From assembly GCA_902363125.1 (NCBI GenBank), contig CABIZD010000004.1:62001-126000 (forward strand): a stretch of DNA of 64,000 nt, written 5' to 3'. This document shows, piece by piece, positions 24,876-34,658 of this stretch. The position numbers and the translations under genes are program-made. Each line of letters begins with the position of its first letter. The first letter of the stretch is position 1. This DNA comes from Coriobacteriaceae bacterium. GTDB taxonomy: Bacteria > Actinomycetota > Coriobacteriia > Coriobacteriales > Coriobacteriaceae. A model generated the notes under the pieces. That model made no database searches. It was not told the DNA's origin and saw nothing but the letters and a program-made list of their open reading frames with translations.

Positions 24876-25352
24876 CTATCCGATCCTCATGAGGCAGCTG
24901 CCAAACTCCACGAGGTCGCCGTCGGCCACGCAGATCTCGAGCACCTCGCCATCCGCCTCGGCCGTTACCTCGTTGAGAACCTTCATGGCCTCGATGATGC
25001 AGAGGGTCTCGCCGGCCTTGACCTTAGAGCCCACGTGCACAAACGGCTCGTCGCCCGGCGCCGGGGCAGCATAGAAAACGCCGACCATGGGAGCGGTCAC
25101 CTCGGTGCCCTTGGGCTCCGGTGCGGCGGCAGGCGCCTGCGCGGCGGGCTCCGGTGCGGCGGCAGGCATGGCGACAGGAGCCACCGCCGGAGCAGTCACG
25201 GCACCCGGCATAGACATGGGCACGGCAACCGGCTGCGCGGCACTCGCACGCTCGAGTTCGACCGCGGTGCCATCGGGCTCCTCAACGCGCACGCGCGTGA
25301 GGCCGCGGTCCTCCATAACATCGGCTATCTCGGCAAGTCTTTTGGAATCCAT
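24876..25352 (-). CDS. accB: Biotin carboxyl carrier protein of acetyl-CoA carboxylase
   Basis: 158 residues. The C-terminal biotinyl domain has CIIEAMKVLNEVTAE with Lys124 as the biotinylation site. A Pro/Ala-rich linker (about 40-85) joins it to a helical N-terminal region. It is modified by the BirA encoded at 30732. AGGAG precedes the ATG, 3 bp after the fabF stop. Confidence 0.96.
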   Translation of the reverse strand: MDSKRLAEIADVMEDRGLTRVRVEEPDGTAVELERASAAQPVAVPMSMPGAVTAPAVAPVAMPAAAPEPAAQAPAAAPEPKGTEVTAPMVGVFYAAPAPGDEPFVHVGSKVKAGETLCIIEAMKVLNEVTAEADGEVLEICVADGDLVEFGSCLMRIG

Positions 25353-25355
25353 GCT

Positions 25356-26603
25356 CTAGCTCCTCGTATATCTACGCAGCGCGATGGCGGCGTTGTGCCC
25401 GCCAAAGCCCAGGTTGGTCGAAAGCGCCCAGGTAAGGTCGGCGCGAACCGCGCGATTGGGCGTGTAGTCAAGATCGCAGGCGGGATCGGGCGTGTGGTAG
25501 TTAATGGTCGGCGGCACCACGCCCTGCTCGAGCGCCATGGCGCAGGCCATGACCTCGATGGCACCCGTGGCACCGATCATGTGGCCGGTCATCGACTTAG
25601 TCGACGAGACGTGCGCGGCGCGCGCCGCGTCCTCGCCGAGCGCACGCTTAATGCCCGCCGTCTCGGACGAATCGTTGAGCTTGGTCGAGGTGCCGTGGGC
25701 ATTGATGTAGAGACCCTCGGAAGGCTTGACGTCGCCCTCGGTCACCGCCAGCGATATCGCGCGGGCAATGCCGGCAGCCTCGGGATCAGGGCTCGTGATG
25801 TGATAGGCATCATCGGTGTTGCCGTAGCCCACGACCTCGGCATAAATGTGCGCACCGCGCGCCTGCGCATGTTCCATGCTCTCGAGTACCAGCACGCAGG
25901 CGCCCTCGCCCATCACAAAGCCATCGCGGTCTGCATCGAACGGGCGGCAAGCCGTCGCGGGATCAGGGTTGGTGGTCAATGCGCGGCAGGACGTAAAGCC
26001 CGCAACGGCATCGGGAATAATTGCGGCCTCGGCACCGCCGGCGAGAATCGCATCGGCATAGCCGTGCTTGATGGCGCGGAACGCCTCGCCCACCGCATGG
26101 GCCGAGGTTGCGCACGCGGTCACCACGGGCAGGGTCGGGCCCTTTGCCTTATGGCGAATCGCAATGTTGCCCGAAGCCATGTTGGGAATCATCATCGCGA
26201 TCATATAGGGCGATGCGCGGCGGGGCCCGCGGTCGGCAATCGTATGGACGTTGTCGACAAGCGTCTGCATGCCGCCCACGCCCGAGCCCACGTAGACGCC
26301 CAGGCGCTCGCGATCGATGGCGCCTTCGACATCAAAGCCCGCATCGTGCATCGCCTCGTCCGAAGCCGCCATCGCAAACTGAACGCAAGGGTCCAGATGC
26401 TTGGCGTCACGCTTGCCAAAGTACTCGTTGCCGTCAAAGCCCTTGACCTCGGCCGCCACCTTGACGGCAAATGCATCGGTATCGAAGTGCGTAATCGGGC
26501 CGATGCCGCACGTGCCAGCGCACATTGCCGCCCAGGTGGCAAGCGCGGTGTTGCCGAGCGGCGATACGGCACCTATGCCGGTGATTGCAACTCTCTGTTC
26601 CAT
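25356..26603 (-). CDS. fabF: 3-oxoacyl-ACP synthase II
   Basis: 415 residues. Active site Cys164 in VTACATSAHAVGEAF, with the two histidines in INAHGTSTKLNDSSE and TGHMIGATGAIE. It elongates acyl-ACP with malonyl-ACP. Start at 26603 (MEQRVAIT) lies 6 nt after GAGGAG; ATGs at 26606 and 26621 are in frame. Middle of the fatty acid operon. Confidence 0.96.
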   Translation of the reverse strand: MEQRVAITGIGAVSPLGNTALATWAAMCAGTCGIGPITHFDTDAFAVKVAAEVKGFDGNEYFGKRDAKHLDPCVQFAMAASDEAMHDAGFDVEGAIDRERLGVYVGSGVGGMQTLVDNVHTIADRGPRRASPYMIAMMIPNMASGNIAIRHKAKGPTLPVVTACATSAHAVGEAFRAIKHGYADAILAGGAEAAIIPDAVAGFTSCRALTTNPDPATACRPFDADRDGFVMGEGACVLVLESMEHAQARGAHIYAEVVGYGNTDDAYHITSPDPEAAGIARAISLAVTEGDVKPSEGLYINAHGTSTKLNDSSETAGIKRALGEDAARAAHVSSTKSMTGHMIGATGAIEVMACAMALEQGVVPPTINYHTPDPACDLDYTPNRAVRADLTWALSTNLGFGGHNAAIALRRYTRS

Positions 26604-26642
26604 CATGGTCTCCTCATCCAAGCCGTTCTTCGGCCCTGATTT

Positions 26643-27416
26643 CTACATCGCCATTCCGCCGTCAACGCGTACGACCTCGCCCGTAATGTAGGAAGCCGCA
26701 TCGCTCGCCAAAAAGCGCACCACGCCGGCCACTTCCTCGGGGCGCGCCATGCGCTTAAGGGGAATCTGCTCCTCGGTTGCCGCACGAACCTTTTCCGAAA
26801 GCTTTGCCGTCATATCTGTCTCGACAAACCCGGGGGCGACCGCGTTCACTCGTACGCCGCGGGGCGCAAGCTCGCGCGCCACCGCCTTGGTCAAGCCGAT
26901 CACGCCCGCCTTGGAGGCAGCGTAGTTGGCTTGCCCGGCATTGCCCATCAGGCCCACAACCGAGCTCATGTTGACGACGCAGCCGCCGCGCTGGCGCATA
27001 AAGGTCTTGGTGAGCGTGCGCGTCATGTTGAATGTTCCCTTGAGATTGACGTCGAGCACGCGGTCGAAGGCGTCATCGCCCATGCGCATGAGCAGGCCAT
27101 CGCGGGTGATGCCAGCGTTGTTGACGAGCGCCCAAATGGAGCCAAAGTCGTTGAGGACCGCTTCCACGCACGCGTTGACGGCAGCGGGATCGGCCACGTC
27201 GCATTGATATGCGCGAGCTGTGGCACCAGCGGCCTCGCAGGCTTCGCACGTCTCGCGCGCCGCATCGACGCTGCCGGCATAGACGACGGCGATATCGTAG
27301 CCATCCTCCGCCAGACCGATAGCGCAGGCGCGGCCGATACCCCGCGAGCCGCCCGTGACCAGTGCCACGCGACGTAAGTCGTTGCGCTCGAGCGTGCCGT
27401 TGTTCAAATTGCCCAT
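26643..27416 (-). CDS. fabG: 3-oxoacyl-ACP reductase
   Basis: 257 residues of the short-chain dehydrogenase family. TGGSRGIGRA (21-30) binds NADPH; LVNNAGITRDGLLMRM, Ser151/152, Tyr165 and Lys169 (NYAASKAG) form the active site. It reduces 3-oxoacyl-ACP. The first 14 residues (MGNLNNGTLERNDL) are an extra N-terminal tail. AAAGGA precedes the ATG. Confidence 0.95.
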   Translation of the reverse strand: MGNLNNGTLERNDLRRVALVTGGSRGIGRACAIGLAEDGYDIAVVYAGSVDAARETCEACEAAGATARAYQCDVADPAAVNACVEAVLNDFGSIWALVNNAGITRDGLLMRMGDDAFDRVLDVNLKGTFNMTRTLTKTFMRQRGGCVVNMSSVVGLMGNAGQANYAASKAGVIGLTKAVARELAPRGVRVNAVAPGFVETDMTAKLSEKVRAATEEQIPLKRMARPEEVAGVVRFLASDAASYITGEVVRVDGGMAM

Positions 27417-27446
27417 GTCATTCCTTTCGGGTTACAGCCCTGTGGA

Positions 27447-28373
27447 CTATGCGAGCTCGTCGGCAATAGCTGCGACCTGCTCGGCTGTTTCGCACGAATA
27501 CACGCAAACGTCGCTCAGCGTACGCTTGACCAGGCCGGACAGCGTTTTGCCAGGGCCAACCTCAATAAACGTGTCGATGCCCTGATCTTGCAGAGTATGC
27601 AGCGTGTCGACCCAGCGCACGGCATGACTCACCTGGTTGGCCAAGACATCCGATGCCGCTCGCGGATCCGCCGGATAGGGCGCCGCCGTCATGTTTGCCA
27701 TGACCGGAATCAGCAGCGGAGACGGCGCGTGGCCGGCTTGGATATACGTCGCCAGCCCCTCAGTCGCCTCGGTCATATAGGGACTATGGAATGCACCCGA
27801 CACCGCGACTTTCATAGCGCGGCCGCCAGCCCCTTTTACTAGGACGTCGAGCTCCTGCAGCGCCTCGGGCGCTCCGGCAACAACCGTCTGCTGCGGGCTG
27901 TTGTAGTTGACCGGCCAGCAGTCCTCGCCGGCCTGTTTTGCCAGGTTCTCGACTTGCTCCGCATCGAGCTTGATGACGGCGCGCATACCGCCCGGATGGC
28001 GCTCGGCAGCCGCGGCCATCAGCGCCGCGCGCTCGCACACGAGCTCAAAGCCCGCTCGCGTATCGAATGCCCCCGCAAAGGTGAGCGCGGCGACCTCGCC
28101 CAGCGAGAATCCCGCACAGGCGGCAGGCACCACGCCGCGTTCACGCAGAGCGGTAGCCGCTGCCAGGTCGTGAACGAACACGCACGGCTGCGTGTTCTCG
28201 GTCTGCGAGAGCTCCTCCTTGGAGGCGCTCCGGCACTGCTCGCTGGTCCCCGGGCGCACCTCGTCGACAATGGCGAACACCTCGGCGGCCGCCGGCGATG
28301 CCTCGATCAGGTCGACGCCCATCGCGGGGTGTTGGGCACCCTGGCCAGCAAACAGAAACGCTACGCTACCCAT
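27447..28373 (-). CDS. fabD: Malonyl-CoA:ACP acyltransferase
   Basis: 308 residues. FLFAGQGAQHPAMGVDL and the nucleophile elbow CAGFSLGEVAAL (Ser90) identify FabD. It loads malonyl groups onto ACP. Its ATG lies inside the last codons of fabK (13-bp overlap) with no strong ribosome site of its own, so translation is probably coupled to fabK. Confidence 0.95.
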   Translation of the reverse strand: MGSVAFLFAGQGAQHPAMGVDLIEASPAAAEVFAIVDEVRPGTSEQCRSASKEELSQTENTQPCVFVHDLAAATALRERGVVPAACAGFSLGEVAALTFAGAFDTRAGFELVCERAALMAAAAERHPGGMRAVIKLDAEQVENLAKQAGEDCWPVNYNSPQQTVVAGAPEALQELDVLVKGAGGRAMKVAVSGAFHSPYMTEATEGLATYIQAGHAPSPLLIPVMANMTAAPYPADPRAASDVLANQVSHAVRWVDTLHTLQDQGIDTFIEVGPGKTLSGLVKRTLSDVCVYSCETAEQVAAIADELA

Positions 28374-29305
28374 GCGGACGCACCCTTCAGGACGCGCTCG
28401 GCGCCATCGATCAGGTCGTCAACGATTTCACGTGCGCTCTGGCGCTCGTTGACCATGCCGGCAATCTGTCCACACAAAAACGAACCCTCTTCGTAATTGC
28501 CGTCCTTGGCGGCCTTGCGAAGGGCGCCCGTGCCCATGGCCCCGAGTTCCTCGACACTTACGCCCGCCGCCTCGCTCTTGGCGTAGGCGTTGGTAAAGGG
28601 GCTCTTGAGTGCACGCACCGGGTGTCCCGTCGAGCGGCCGGTCGCACGCGTCGAGGTGTCGTTGGCCTTCAAGACCATCTCCTTGTACTGCTCCGATACG
28701 GTGCACTCGTCTGCGATCAGAAAGCGCGTACCCACCTGCACGCCGGCGGCGCCCAGCATAAAGGCGGCCGCCACGCCGCGGCCGTCGGCAATACCGCCAG
28801 CGGCCACAACGGGAATGTCGACCGCATCGACGACCTGCGGCACCAGTGCCATCGTCGAGGTCTCGCCAATATGGCCGCCCGATTCGGTACCCTCGGCAAC
28901 AACCGCCGTGGCTCCACGACGTGCCACGAGGCGCGCCAGCGCCACCGAGGCAACGACCGGGACGACCTTGATGCCCGCCTCGTTCCACGCCTTCATGTAC
29001 TTGGCGGGATTGCCGGCGCCCGTCACGACGACCGGCACTCGCTCGTCAATCACGACCTGCGCGACCTCGTCGGCAAACGGGCTCATGAGCATGACGTTGA
29101 CGCCAAAGGGCTTATCCGTCTTGGCGCGCAGCTCATGAATCTGGTCGCGAAGCCAGTTGGCGTCGGCGTTCATGGCCGCGATGATGCCTAAGCCACCCGC
29201 CTCGGACACTGCGGACGCCAGCGAGGCATCGGCAATCCAGGCCATACCGCCCTGGAACACGGGCTTTTCGATGCCGAGCAGATCGCAGAGAGGAGTCTTG
29301 AGCAT
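28361..29305 (-). CDS. fabK: Enoyl-ACP reductase II (FMN-dependent)
   Basis: 314 residues of the nitronate monooxygenase/FabK family. FQGGMAWIADASLASAVSEAGGLG near the N-terminus, VTGAGNP, AEGTESGGHIGETSTMALVP and VAAGGIADGRGVAAAFMLGAAGVQVGTRF are the FMN-binding and catalytic blocks. It reduces enoyl-ACP and stands in for FabI, which is not seen here. FabK enzymes are insensitive to triclosan. Position between acpP and fabD supports the assignment over nitronate monooxygenase. Confidence 0.93.
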   Translation of the reverse strand: MLKTPLCDLLGIEKPVFQGGMAWIADASLASAVSEAGGLGIIAAMNADANWLRDQIHELRAKTDKPFGVNVMLMSPFADEVAQVVIDERVPVVVTGAGNPAKYMKAWNEAGIKVVPVVASVALARLVARRGATAVVAEGTESGGHIGETSTMALVPQVVDAVDIPVVAAGGIADGRGVAAAFMLGAAGVQVGTRFLIADECTVSEQYKEMVLKANDTSTRATGRSTGHPVRALKSPFTNAYAKSEAAGVSVEELGAMGTGALRKAAKDGNYEEGSFLCGQIAGMVNERQSAREIVDDLIDGAERVLKGASAWVA

Positions 29306-29307
29306 CT

Positions 29308-29544
29308 CTACTTCTCCAATGCCGCCTCGACCGTATCGGCGAACTCGCCGACCGTCTTGGGGTTCTCCTCGGTATCGAGCTGGATGCCAAACTCGTCCTC
29401 GACGGCGACGAGGATCTCGACGGTGCCCAGGCTGTCGAGACCAATCTCCTCGAGCGTGGACTCGGGCTTCATCTCGACATCGTCAAGACCGGCGGTCTCG
29501 CGGATAACGTCGCAAACGCGCTCGAAGGTCTTCTGATCTGCCAT
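29308..29544 (-). CDS. acpP: Acyl carrier protein
   Basis: 78 residues, acidic. The phosphopantetheine site is Ser38 in EEIGLDSLGTVEILVAVEDEF; the usual DSLD/DSLS is DSLG here. It carries growing acyl chains. AAAGGAG precedes the ATG and fabK follows 2 bp after its stop. Confidence 0.95.
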   Translation of the reverse strand: MADQKTFERVCDVIRETAGLDDVEMKPESTLEEIGLDSLGTVEILVAVEDEFGIQLDTEENPKTVGEFADTVEAALEK

Positions 29545-29595
29545 GGTAGTTCTCCTTTGGTTGTGCCCTAGGGCGTTTTTATTTCCTATGTGCGA

Positions 29596-30555
29596 CTACT
29601 TCCAACGAAGCAGATAGCCACCTATATCCAGACCGGCGCCAAATCCAACCAAGGCGATGGTGTCGCCTGTGTGAAGTGCACCGGCGTTTGCCAGCCGGTC
29701 GAGGGCAAGCGGAATGCATGCGCTCGAAATGTTGCCGATCTCGCGCAGCGTTCGAACCACGCGCTCGTCTGGCACGCCGAGGCGCTTGACCGCCTGACTC
29801 AGGATTCGTTCGTTAGCCTGATGGAATACAAAATGGTCGATGTCTTCGACCGAAATGCCCGCATCGCCCGCAAGCTTATGGACCGTGTCGCAGATGGCGT
29901 TGACGCCGAACTTGAACACGCGGCGGCCATTCATGGACAGCACGCTCTCGCTATCTGCAGAGGCCTTAAACGGCGAGGTGCCGACCAGACCGGGTACGCG
30001 CAACGTCTCGACGTCGGGCGCCGTCGAAAGCTCAACGGCAAGGGGGTTGTCTCCCCCAGCTCCAATCACTGCGGCGCCTGCCCCATCGCCAAAGAGCACG
30101 CAGGTGGCGCGGTCGGTCCAGTCGAGCGTGCGCGTCATCTGCTCGGCAGCAACGACAAGCACGCGCTCGGCACGGCCGCGGGCGATATAGCCCTCGGCGA
30201 CATCGAGCGCAAACACGAAGCCGGCACAAGCCGCCGAGACATCGAAGGCAGGGCACGTCGCGCCCAGACGCTCGGCTACGGCACACGCCTCGGCGGGAAC
30301 AAGGTGGTCACCCGTTGTCGTCGAGCAGACGATTAGATCCAGCTGGCTCGCGTCGATTCCGGACACCTGGAGTGCCCGCTCGCTCGCCGCTACGGCAAGG
30401 TCGTCGAGTGACTCGGTGGTGCAGACGTGGCGGCTCTTGATACCGGTGCGGGTAAAAATCCACTCATCCGAGGTATCGAGGAACTCAGATAGCTCGTCAT
30501 TGGAAACACTGCGCTCAGGAAGTGCCGAACCTGTTCCAAGAATCGTGAAACCCAT
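29596..30555 (-). CDS. fabH: 3-oxoacyl-ACP synthase III
   Basis: 319 residues. Catalytic Cys110 in VSAACAGFVFALD, with His in FVFHQANERILSQAVKRLG and Asn in IGNISSACIP. It starts the pathway by condensing acetyl-CoA with malonyl-ACP. The start at 30555 follows AAAGGAGGT; an ATG at 30612 lies inside the promoter region. First gene of the operon; two near-identical 18-bp repeats sit in its promoter region. Confidence 0.96.
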   Translation of the reverse strand: MGFTILGTGSALPERSVSNDELSEFLDTSDEWIFTRTGIKSRHVCTTESLDDLAVAASERALQVSGIDASQLDLIVCSTTTGDHLVPAEACAVAERLGATCPAFDVSAACAGFVFALDVAEGYIARGRAERVLVVAAEQMTRTLDWTDRATCVLFGDGAGAAVIGAGGDNPLAVELSTAPDVETLRVPGLVGTSPFKASADSESVLSMNGRRVFKFGVNAICDTVHKLAGDAGISVEDIDHFVFHQANERILSQAVKRLGVPDERVVRTLREIGNISSACIPLALDRLANAGALHTGDTIALVGFGAGLDIGGYLLRWK

Positions 30556-30572
30556 CACTAACCTCCTTTGAG

Positions 30573-30638
30573 TTGTTGACGTGTTTACATCGACCAAGAG
30601 AGGATAACGCATTTCAGTCTTTGTTGACGTGTTAACAT
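30573..30638. promoter_or_regulatory. Direct repeat pair in the fabH/birA divergent promoter region
   Basis: TTGTTGACGTGTTTACAT (30573-30590) and TTGTTGACGTGTTAACAT (30621-30638) differ at one base and are 48 bp apart. Each contains TGTTWACA. They lie between divergent fabH and birA and are candidate operators for a fatty-acid regulator. Confidence 0.65.
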
Positions 30639-30731
30639 TAAATTGTCCAAATGCGACAAAGGCTTCACATTGTGTCTATCTCTCGACACCATTGCGTCAT
30701 TCACTTATTCAATAAGGAGGTAGCAGCCGCT

Positions 30732-31508
30732 ATGGATGCCCAATTAACGATTGTCGACGTAACCGGATCGACCAACGATGACCTGCTCGAGGCAGGAAAA
30801 CAGGGTGCGCCGCACGGCACAGGACTTGCCGCCCGCACGCAAACGGCAGGACGCGGCCGGCGCGGCCACAAGTGGGATTCAACCGCCGGCAACCTATTGC
30901 TTTCGATTGTCCTGCGTCCATGCGTTAATCCCGCAAAGTACTCTGGTCTTGCCGCCGTCAGCGGCCTAGCGGTGCTCGAAGCACTCGAAAAGCAGGGTCT
31001 TGCAAACGAGATTGGCCTCAAATGGCCCAACGACCTGGTCGCGAGTGGACGCAAACTCGGCGGCATTCTGGTCGAGGCCGCACGCGATAACGAAGGCAAA
31101 CCTTTCGCCGTCTGCGGCATTGGTGTCAACGTAAACTACACGCCCCAAGAGGTGCCCGATGGCGGCCTGGCGGCAATTGGCCTCTCGGACCTCAACGAGA
31201 GCGTTCCCGCCGTCGACATGCTCCTCGATGAGGTCTATCACGCAGTTATGGACGCTGTAGATACCTGGGCAGAGCGCCTCAACGCCAAGGAAGAAGACGC
31301 CGGTCCGCTCGCGCCCGTCCACGACGAATATATCGCTCACCTCAATTGGATCGGGAAGCACGTTATCGCCCGCTCCCCCGCTGGAGACGAGCTGGCACGA
31401 GGCATCTTTAAAACCGTCGATGCCTTTGGTCGCGCGTGTATCGAAACGGAAGGCGGCTTGCGATCCTTCCATTTTGAGGAGGCATCGCTGCGCCCCTTGA
31501 GCGAATAG
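30732..31508 (+). CDS. birA: Biotin-[acetyl-CoA carboxylase] ligase, no DNA-binding domain
   Basis: 258 residues. VTGSTNDDLLEAG, the biotin loop GRGRRGHKWDS (40-50) and LKWPNDLVASGRKLGGILVE are diagnostic; a C-terminal SH3-like domain follows. It attaches biotin to AccB (Lys124), encoded in the divergent operon. There is no N-terminal helix-turn-helix, so unlike E. coli BirA it should not act as a repressor. Start at 30732; AAGGAGGT lies 11 nt upstream. The ATG at 30651 is in the promoter region. Confidence 0.93.
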   Translation: MDAQLTIVDVTGSTNDDLLEAGKQGAPHGTGLAARTQTAGRGRRGHKWDSTAGNLLLSIVLRPCVNPAKYSGLAAVSGLAVLEALEKQGLANEIGLKWPNDLVASGRKLGGILVEAARDNEGKPFAVCGIGVNVNYTPQEVPDGGLAAIGLSDLNESVPAVDMLLDEVYHAVMDAVDTWAERLNAKEEDAGPLAPVHDEYIAHLNWIGKHVIARSPAGDELARGIFKTVDAFGRACIETEGGLRSFHFEEASLRPLSE

Positions 31509-31568
31509 GTCGCCGCAGCCGTCGGCTCGGCAGCATTACCCGGCAGTCCAAACCATCATTCAAAACAA

Positions 31569-31603
31569 AAGAGCCCCGCTACCAAGATGGCAGCGGGGCT
31601 CTG
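31569..31603. terminator. Terminator between convergent birA and rpsJ
   Basis: The stem AGAGCCCCGCT...AGCGGGGCTCT is followed on the minus strand by TTTTGTTTTG. It ends the rpsL-rpsJ operon 20 bp after rpsJ and can also act on birA. Confidence 0.92.
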
Positions 31604-31623
31604 TAAGCTATGAGCGATATCGC

Positions 31624-31932
31624 TTAGAGCTTGATGTCGATGTCGACGCCAGCGGGGAGGTCGAGACGCATGAGCGAATCAACGGTGCCCGAGGTGGGGT
31701 CGAGGATGTCGATGAGGCGCTTGTGGGTGCGCATCTCGAACTGCTCACGGGAGTCCTTGTTCACGTGCGGCGAGCGGATAACCGTGTACAGGTTGCGCTC
31801 GGTGGGCAGGGGGACAGGACCGGAAACGCGAGCGCCGGTCTTCTGAGCGGTCTCGACGATGAGCTTCGCGGACTGATCGACGACCTCGTGATCATAGCCC
31901 TTGAGGCGAATGCGGATCTTCTGGGTAGCCAA
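31624..31932 (-). CDS. rpsJ: 30S ribosomal protein S10 (uS10)
   Basis: 102 residues. [25 protein letters not shown] and [16 protein letters not shown] are the standard sequence. S10 also pairs with NusB in antitermination. Here it ends the rpsL-rpsG-fusA operon, directly after fusA with no tuf, and is separated from rplC, its usual partner, by about 14 kb and by a terminator. Confidence 0.97.
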   Translation of the reverse strand: MATQKIRIRLKGYDHEVVDQSAKLIVETAQKTGARVSGPVPLPTERNLYTVIRSPHVNKDSREQFEMRTHKRLIDILDPTSGTVDSLMRLDLPAGVDIDIKL

Positions 31933-31992
31933 CTTAAACCTCCAAAGAGTGCGAGAGATGTTCTCGCGGATTACGTAACAGGGAGCTCGAAC

Positions 31993-34092
31993 TTAGGCGT
32001 TCTTGCTCATGACCTCGTCCACGATGGACTTGGGCGCGGGCTCATAAGAGTCGAACTGCATCGTGTAGGATGCACGGCCCTGGGTCTGGGAGCGAAGGTC
32101 GGTAGCGTAACCGAACATCTCGCCCAGCGGCACCTTGGCACGGATGAGCTTGCTGTTCTTGCGATCCTCCATGCCCTCGATCTTGCCGCGGCGACCGGAG
32201 AGGTTGCCCATAACGTCGCCCATGTACTGCTCGGGGGTCTCGACCTCGACAGCCATGATCGGCTCGAGCAGCTGCGGATCGGACTTCTTGAGGGCGTCCT
32301 TGATAGCCATAGAACCGGCGATCTTGAAGGCGGCCTCGGAGGAGTCGACCTCGTGGTAAGAACCGTCGAACAGGGTGACCTTAACGTCGAGGACCGGGAA
32401 GCCGGCGATAACACCGGTGTTCAGGGCCTCCTGGATGCCCTTGTCGATGGACGGGATGTACTCCTTGGGCACGACGCCGCCGACGATAGCGTTGACGAAC
32501 TCGTAGCCGAAGCCCTCCTCCATCTTCTCGAGCTTGATGACGGCGTGGCCGTACTGACCGCGGCCGCCGGACTGACGGACGAACTTGCCCTCAGCCTTCT
32601 CGACGTCGTGACCAGCGGTCTCGCGGTAGGCAACCTGGGGCTTACCAACGTTAGCGTCAACCTTGAACTCGCGGAGCAGACGGTCGACGATGATCTCGAG
32701 GTGCAGCTCGCCCATGCCGGCGATGATGGTCTGGCCGGTCTCGTGGTTGGTGGACACCTGGAAGGTCGGGTCCTCCTCGGCGAGCTTGGTCAGAGCCAGG
32801 GACATCTTGTCCTGCTCGGCCTTGGTCTTGGGCTCGATGGCAACGTCGATAACGGGCTTGGCGAACTCGATCTTCTCGAGGACGATCTCGTTGCCCTCGG
32901 CGCACAGGGTGTCACCGGTGGTGGAGTTCTTGAAGCCGACGCAAGCGACGATGTCGCCGGCGGCAGCGTCGTCACGGTCGATACGCTCGGCGGCGTTCAT
33001 CTCGAGGATGCGGCCGAGGCGCTCGCGCTGACCGTTGGAAGCGTTGATCACGTAGGAGCCGGACTCGGCACGGCCGGAGTAAACGCGGACGTAGGTGAGC
33101 TTACCGACGAACGGGTCGGTCATGATCTTGAAGACCAGGCCGGAGAAGGGCTCGTCGAAGGAAGGATGACGCTCGATCTCCTCGCCGGTGTCCGGATCGG
33201 TACCGGTGACGGCCTCGACGTCAAGCGGGCTGGGCAGGTAGTCGACGACAGCGTCGAGCAGCTCCTGGACGCCCTTGTTCTTGTAGGCGGAGCCCACAAA
33301 GACGAGGTTGAGCTCGTTGGCCAGAACGCCCTTGCGCAGAGCAGCCTTGAGCTCCTCGACGGTGAAGTCCTCCTCCATGAGGATCTTCTCCATGAGCTCA
33401 TCGTCAAAGCTGGCAGCAGCGTCGAGGAGCTCCTCGCGCTTGGTGGCAGCGATGTCAGCGAACTCAGCCGGGATCTCGTCCATCGGCTCGGGGTAGGTCA
33501 TGCCCTTGTCGTCGGCCTTGAAGTCCCATGCAGTCATGGTGACCAGGTCGATGACGCCCCAGAAGTTGTCCTCGGCGCCCATCGGGACCTGAGCGGCCAC
33601 GGCGTTAGCGTCGAGACGATCCTTCATGGTCTCGATAGCGTTGAAGAAGTCAGCACCCACGCGGTCATACTTGTTAATGAAGGCGATGCGGGGGACGTTG
33701 AAGGTAGAAGCCTGACGCCAAACGGTCTCAGACTGGGGCTGAACGCCGGCAACGGCGTCGAAGACGGCGACAGCGCCATCGAGGACGCGCAGGCAGCGCT
33801 CGACCTCGGCGGTGAAGTCAACGTGGCCCGGGGTGTCGATGATCTGGATGCGGTAGTCCTTACCGTCCTTGTTCCAGAAGCACGTGGTAGCAGCGGAGGT
33901 AATGGTTACGCCGCGCTCCTGCTCCTGAACCATCCAGTCCATGGTGGCAGCGCCCTCATGGACCTCACCGATCTTGTGGGTCTTACCGGTGTAGTAAAGA
34001 ATACGCTCGGTCGTGGTGGTCTTACCGGCATCGATGTGAGCCATGATGCCGATGTTACGGGTATCGGAAAGCTTGTACTTAGGCTTAGCCAT
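31993..34092 (-). CDS. fusA: Elongation factor G
   Basis: 699 residues. G1 [16 protein letters not shown]3 DTPGHVDF and G4 NKYDRVG define the GTPase domain; [12 protein letters not shown] starts domain II, and KVGKPQV-type [11 protein letters not shown] and [25 protein letters not shown] mark domains IV-V. It drives ribosomal translocation. It follows rpsG by 19 bp. Confidence 0.97.
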   Translation of the reverse strand: MAKPKYKLSDTRNIGIMAHIDAGKTTTTERILYYTGKTHKIGEVHEGAATMDWMVQEQERGVTITSAATTCFWNKDGKDYRIQIIDTPGHVDFTAEVERCLRVLDGAVAVFDAVAGVQPQSETVWRQASTFNVPRIAFINKYDRVGADFFNAIETMKDRLDANAVAAQVPMGAEDNFWGVIDLVTMTAWDFKADDKGMTYPEPMDEIPAEFADIAATKREELLDAAASFDDELMEKILMEEDFTVEELKAALRKGVLANELNLVFVGSAYKNKGVQELLDAVVDYLPSPLDVEAVTGTDPDTGEEIERHPSFDEPFSGLVFKIMTDPFVGKLTYVRVYSGRAESGSYVINASNGQRERLGRILEMNAAERIDRDDAAAGDIVACVGFKNSTTGDTLCAEGNEIVLEKIEFAKPVIDVAIEPKTKAEQDKMSLALTKLAEEDPTFQVSTNHETGQTIIAGMGELHLEIIVDRLLREFKVDANVGKPQVAYRETAGHDVEKAEGKFVRQSGGRGQYGHAVIKLEKMEEGFGYEFVNAIVGGVVPKEYIPSIDKGIQEALNTGVIAGFPVLDVKVTLFDGSYHEVDSSEAAFKIAGSMAIKDALKKSDPQLLEPIMAVEVETPEQYMGDVMGNLSGRRGKIEGMEDRKNSKLIRAKVPLGEMFGYATDLRSQTQGRASYTMQFDSYEPAPKSIVDEVMSKNA

Positions 34093-34111
34093 GTTAGTTC
34101 CTTACCTTAAC

Positions 34112-34585
34112 TTACCAACGATAGTGAGAGAACGCGCGGTTGGCCTCGGCCATCTTGAAGACGTCCTCACGCTTCTTGACGGAAGCGCCCAGGCCGTTGG
34201 AAGCGTCGAGGATCTCGTTGGCGAGACGCTCGGCCATGGTCTTCTCCTTGCGAGCGCGGGAGAAGTTGACGATCCAGCGGATACCCAGAGCGGTGGAACG
34301 ACGGGAGTTAACCTCCATCGGGACCTGATAGGTAGCGCCACCGACACGCTTGGGCTTAACCTCGAGCGTGGGCTTGACGTTGTCCATAGCCTTCTTGAAG
34401 GTAGCGAGAGCGTCGCCACCCTCGGACTTCTCGGCAACGATCTCGAAAGCGGTGTAAACGATGCGCTCAGCGGTGGCCTTCTTGCCGTCAAGAAGGACCT
34501 TGTTGATGAGCTGAGTCACCAGGCGGTTGTTGTAAACGGCGTCAGGCTGAACCTCACGACGATTAGCTGCTGCACGACGCGGCAT
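34112..34585 (-). CDS. rpsG: 30S ribosomal protein S7 (uS7)
   Basis: 157 residues. [36 protein letters not shown] and [26 protein letters not shown] are standard. It organises the 16S 3' major domain at the E site. AGGAGA precedes the ATG. Confidence 0.97.
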   Translation of the reverse strand: MPRRAAANRREVQPDAVYNNRLVTQLINKVLLDGKKATAERIVYTAFEIVAEKSEGGDALATFKKAMDNVKPTLEVKPKRVGGATYQVPMEVNSRRSTALGIRWIVNFSRARKEKTMAERLANEILDASNGLGASVKKREDVFKMAEANRAFSHYRW

Positions 34586-34658
34586 GTGAAATCTCCTTAA
34601 GTGTCTACCGTGCGGCGCTTAGGCGGCACACGGCGAAAGTATCAAAACGTTATCTGGC

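Noticed and set aside
31723..34110. A 795-codon open frame antisense to rpsJ and fusA
   Set aside because: Same cause: a shadow of EF-G, with compositionally odd sequence.
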